A stretch of DNA of 5,874 bases from positions 1-5,874 of the forward strand of contig NZ_JAHZAA010000023.1 of the NCBI RefSeq assembly GCF_019424165.1. The letters run 5' to 3'. The translations under genes were made by a program, and so were the position numbers. This DNA is from Desulfovibrio sp. GTDB lineage: Bacteria; Desulfobacterota; Desulfovibrionia; Desulfovibrionales; Desulfovibrionaceae. Under the pieces are notes generated by a model that saw nothing but the letters and a program-made list of their open reading frames with translations, searched no databases and was not told the origin of the DNA. Positions 5,293 to 5,874 of the stretch are shown here, one piece after another (the first letter of the stretch is position 1; each line of letters begins with the position of its first letter).

Positions 5293-5874
5293 ATGAAAAA
5301 ATGCCTGATTTTTCTTGGCGCGCTCTGCATCATGCAGGGAACGGCCCTGGCCGCAGACAATCTTGATGCCCTTTACGGCATTGCCAACAGACCGTCCTAC
5401 ATCAAGCACTACGAGGCCGACAAGGAGCACAATGTCCTGCTCAACCCCTACCTTCAGGTAGCCACCAAGGATTTTCACGCCGTACTTGACGCCAAAAGGC
5501 CCGTTTACAACTACGTCATCACCCCCGAAGGCGGCGTGGCCCTTATTGAAGAAGCCCCGCATCCCTACGGGCGCACCTATCCCAATGGTTTTTTCCGCCC
5601 CGAGGACAAATCGCAGCGCAAAGCCGGCACCACCGAAAACTACGGCCATGTGTCCGGCACGGCGGGCGGCCCCGGCCGCATCAGCGGCGAAATAATCAAC
5701 GATCGTAAAAACGGGTGCTGGCTCGTCAACAACAAGTCCGGGCGCTATTCCAAACGCAATATTGACCGCACGCCGGAACAGTTGCTCAATGCCTTTGTGC
5801 TCATGCAGGAAACCATTGATCCCGGCAGCCAGCCGTGGTGCAAAGGGGCGGCCTATCTGCTGGGTTACGCCCCG
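5293..5874 (+). CDS. Secreted protein of unknown function (3' end outside window)
   Basis: An open frame of 194 codons runs off the right edge. ATG 5293 follows AAGGAG (5280-5285) by 7 nt, and the gene starts 24 nt after the secreted CYTH-like gene. The N-terminus is a signal peptide (MKK, hydrophobic core, ALA-AD cleavage near residue 20). Cys12 is not in a proper lipobox, so a soluble periplasmic protein is more likely than a lipoprotein. The mature part is polar, rich in Tyr, Asn and Gly. At 118-151 it has the series GHVSGTAGG, GRISGEI, then GCWLVNNKSGRY, followed by RTPEQLLNAF (159-168). This arrangement resembles an 'AGEI...G...NxSGHY' motif that I recall from assorted secreted and effector-like proteins, but I cannot name a family. 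Cys142 and Cys183 could form a disulfide. It shows no CYTH pattern. Role within the cluster unknown. Confidence 0.85.
   Translation, partial: MKKCLIFLGALCIMQGTALAADNLDALYGIANRPSYIKHYEADKEHNVLLNPYLQVATKDFHAVLDAKRPVYNYVITPEGGVALIEEAPHPYGRTYPNGFFRPEDKSQRKAGTTENYGHVSGTAGGPGRISGEIINDRKNGCWLVNNKSGRYSKRNIDRTPEQLLNAFVLMQETIDPGSQPWCKGAAYLLGYAP

Overview
The window reads as a GC-rich, strongly Shine-Dalgarno-using Gram-negative chromosome segment. The style of the intergenic DNA, the AAGGAG ribosome sites and the type of transporter suggest a Desulfovibrio-like delta-proteobacterium (Desulfovibrionaceae). That assignment is an inference from general appearance, not from a marker gene.

Layout. At 1-117 is the 3' end of a + strand gene, possibly a DUF1641-type protein. 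After a GC-rich spacer, a symmetric hairpin with T-runs on both strands (264-301) serves as a terminator between convergent genes. At 331-1266 (- strand) is a secreted CYTH-like protein. The divergent spacer 1267-1509 carries two copies of the same 21-bp dyad, ATAAG-N5-CTTAT, exactly 41 bp apart. To the right runs a co-directional + strand series that looks like one operon: a classical cytosolic CYTH/triphosphate tunnel enzyme (1510-1974), a divergent cytosolic CYTH-like protein (1989-2627), a DASS/SLC13-type anion transporter (2736-4301), a second secreted CYTH-like protein paralogous to the divergent gene (4339-5268), and a secreted protein of unknown function cut by the window end (5293-5874). 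The 108-nt and 37-nt gaps on either side of the transporter gene each hold two back-to-back hairpins.

How they may work together. The striking point is that four of the six complete or partial genes in the cluster appear to share the CYTH fold, two in the cytosol and two exported, grouped around one organic/inorganic anion permease. CYTH proteins bind triphosphate-like polyanions in a cationic beta-tunnel. A periplasm-to-cytosol system that captures, imports and processes a polyanionic or phosphorylated compound is therefore a reasonable hypothesis. The substrate cannot be read from sequence, and no CHAD domain (the common polyphosphate-linked CYTH partner) is present.
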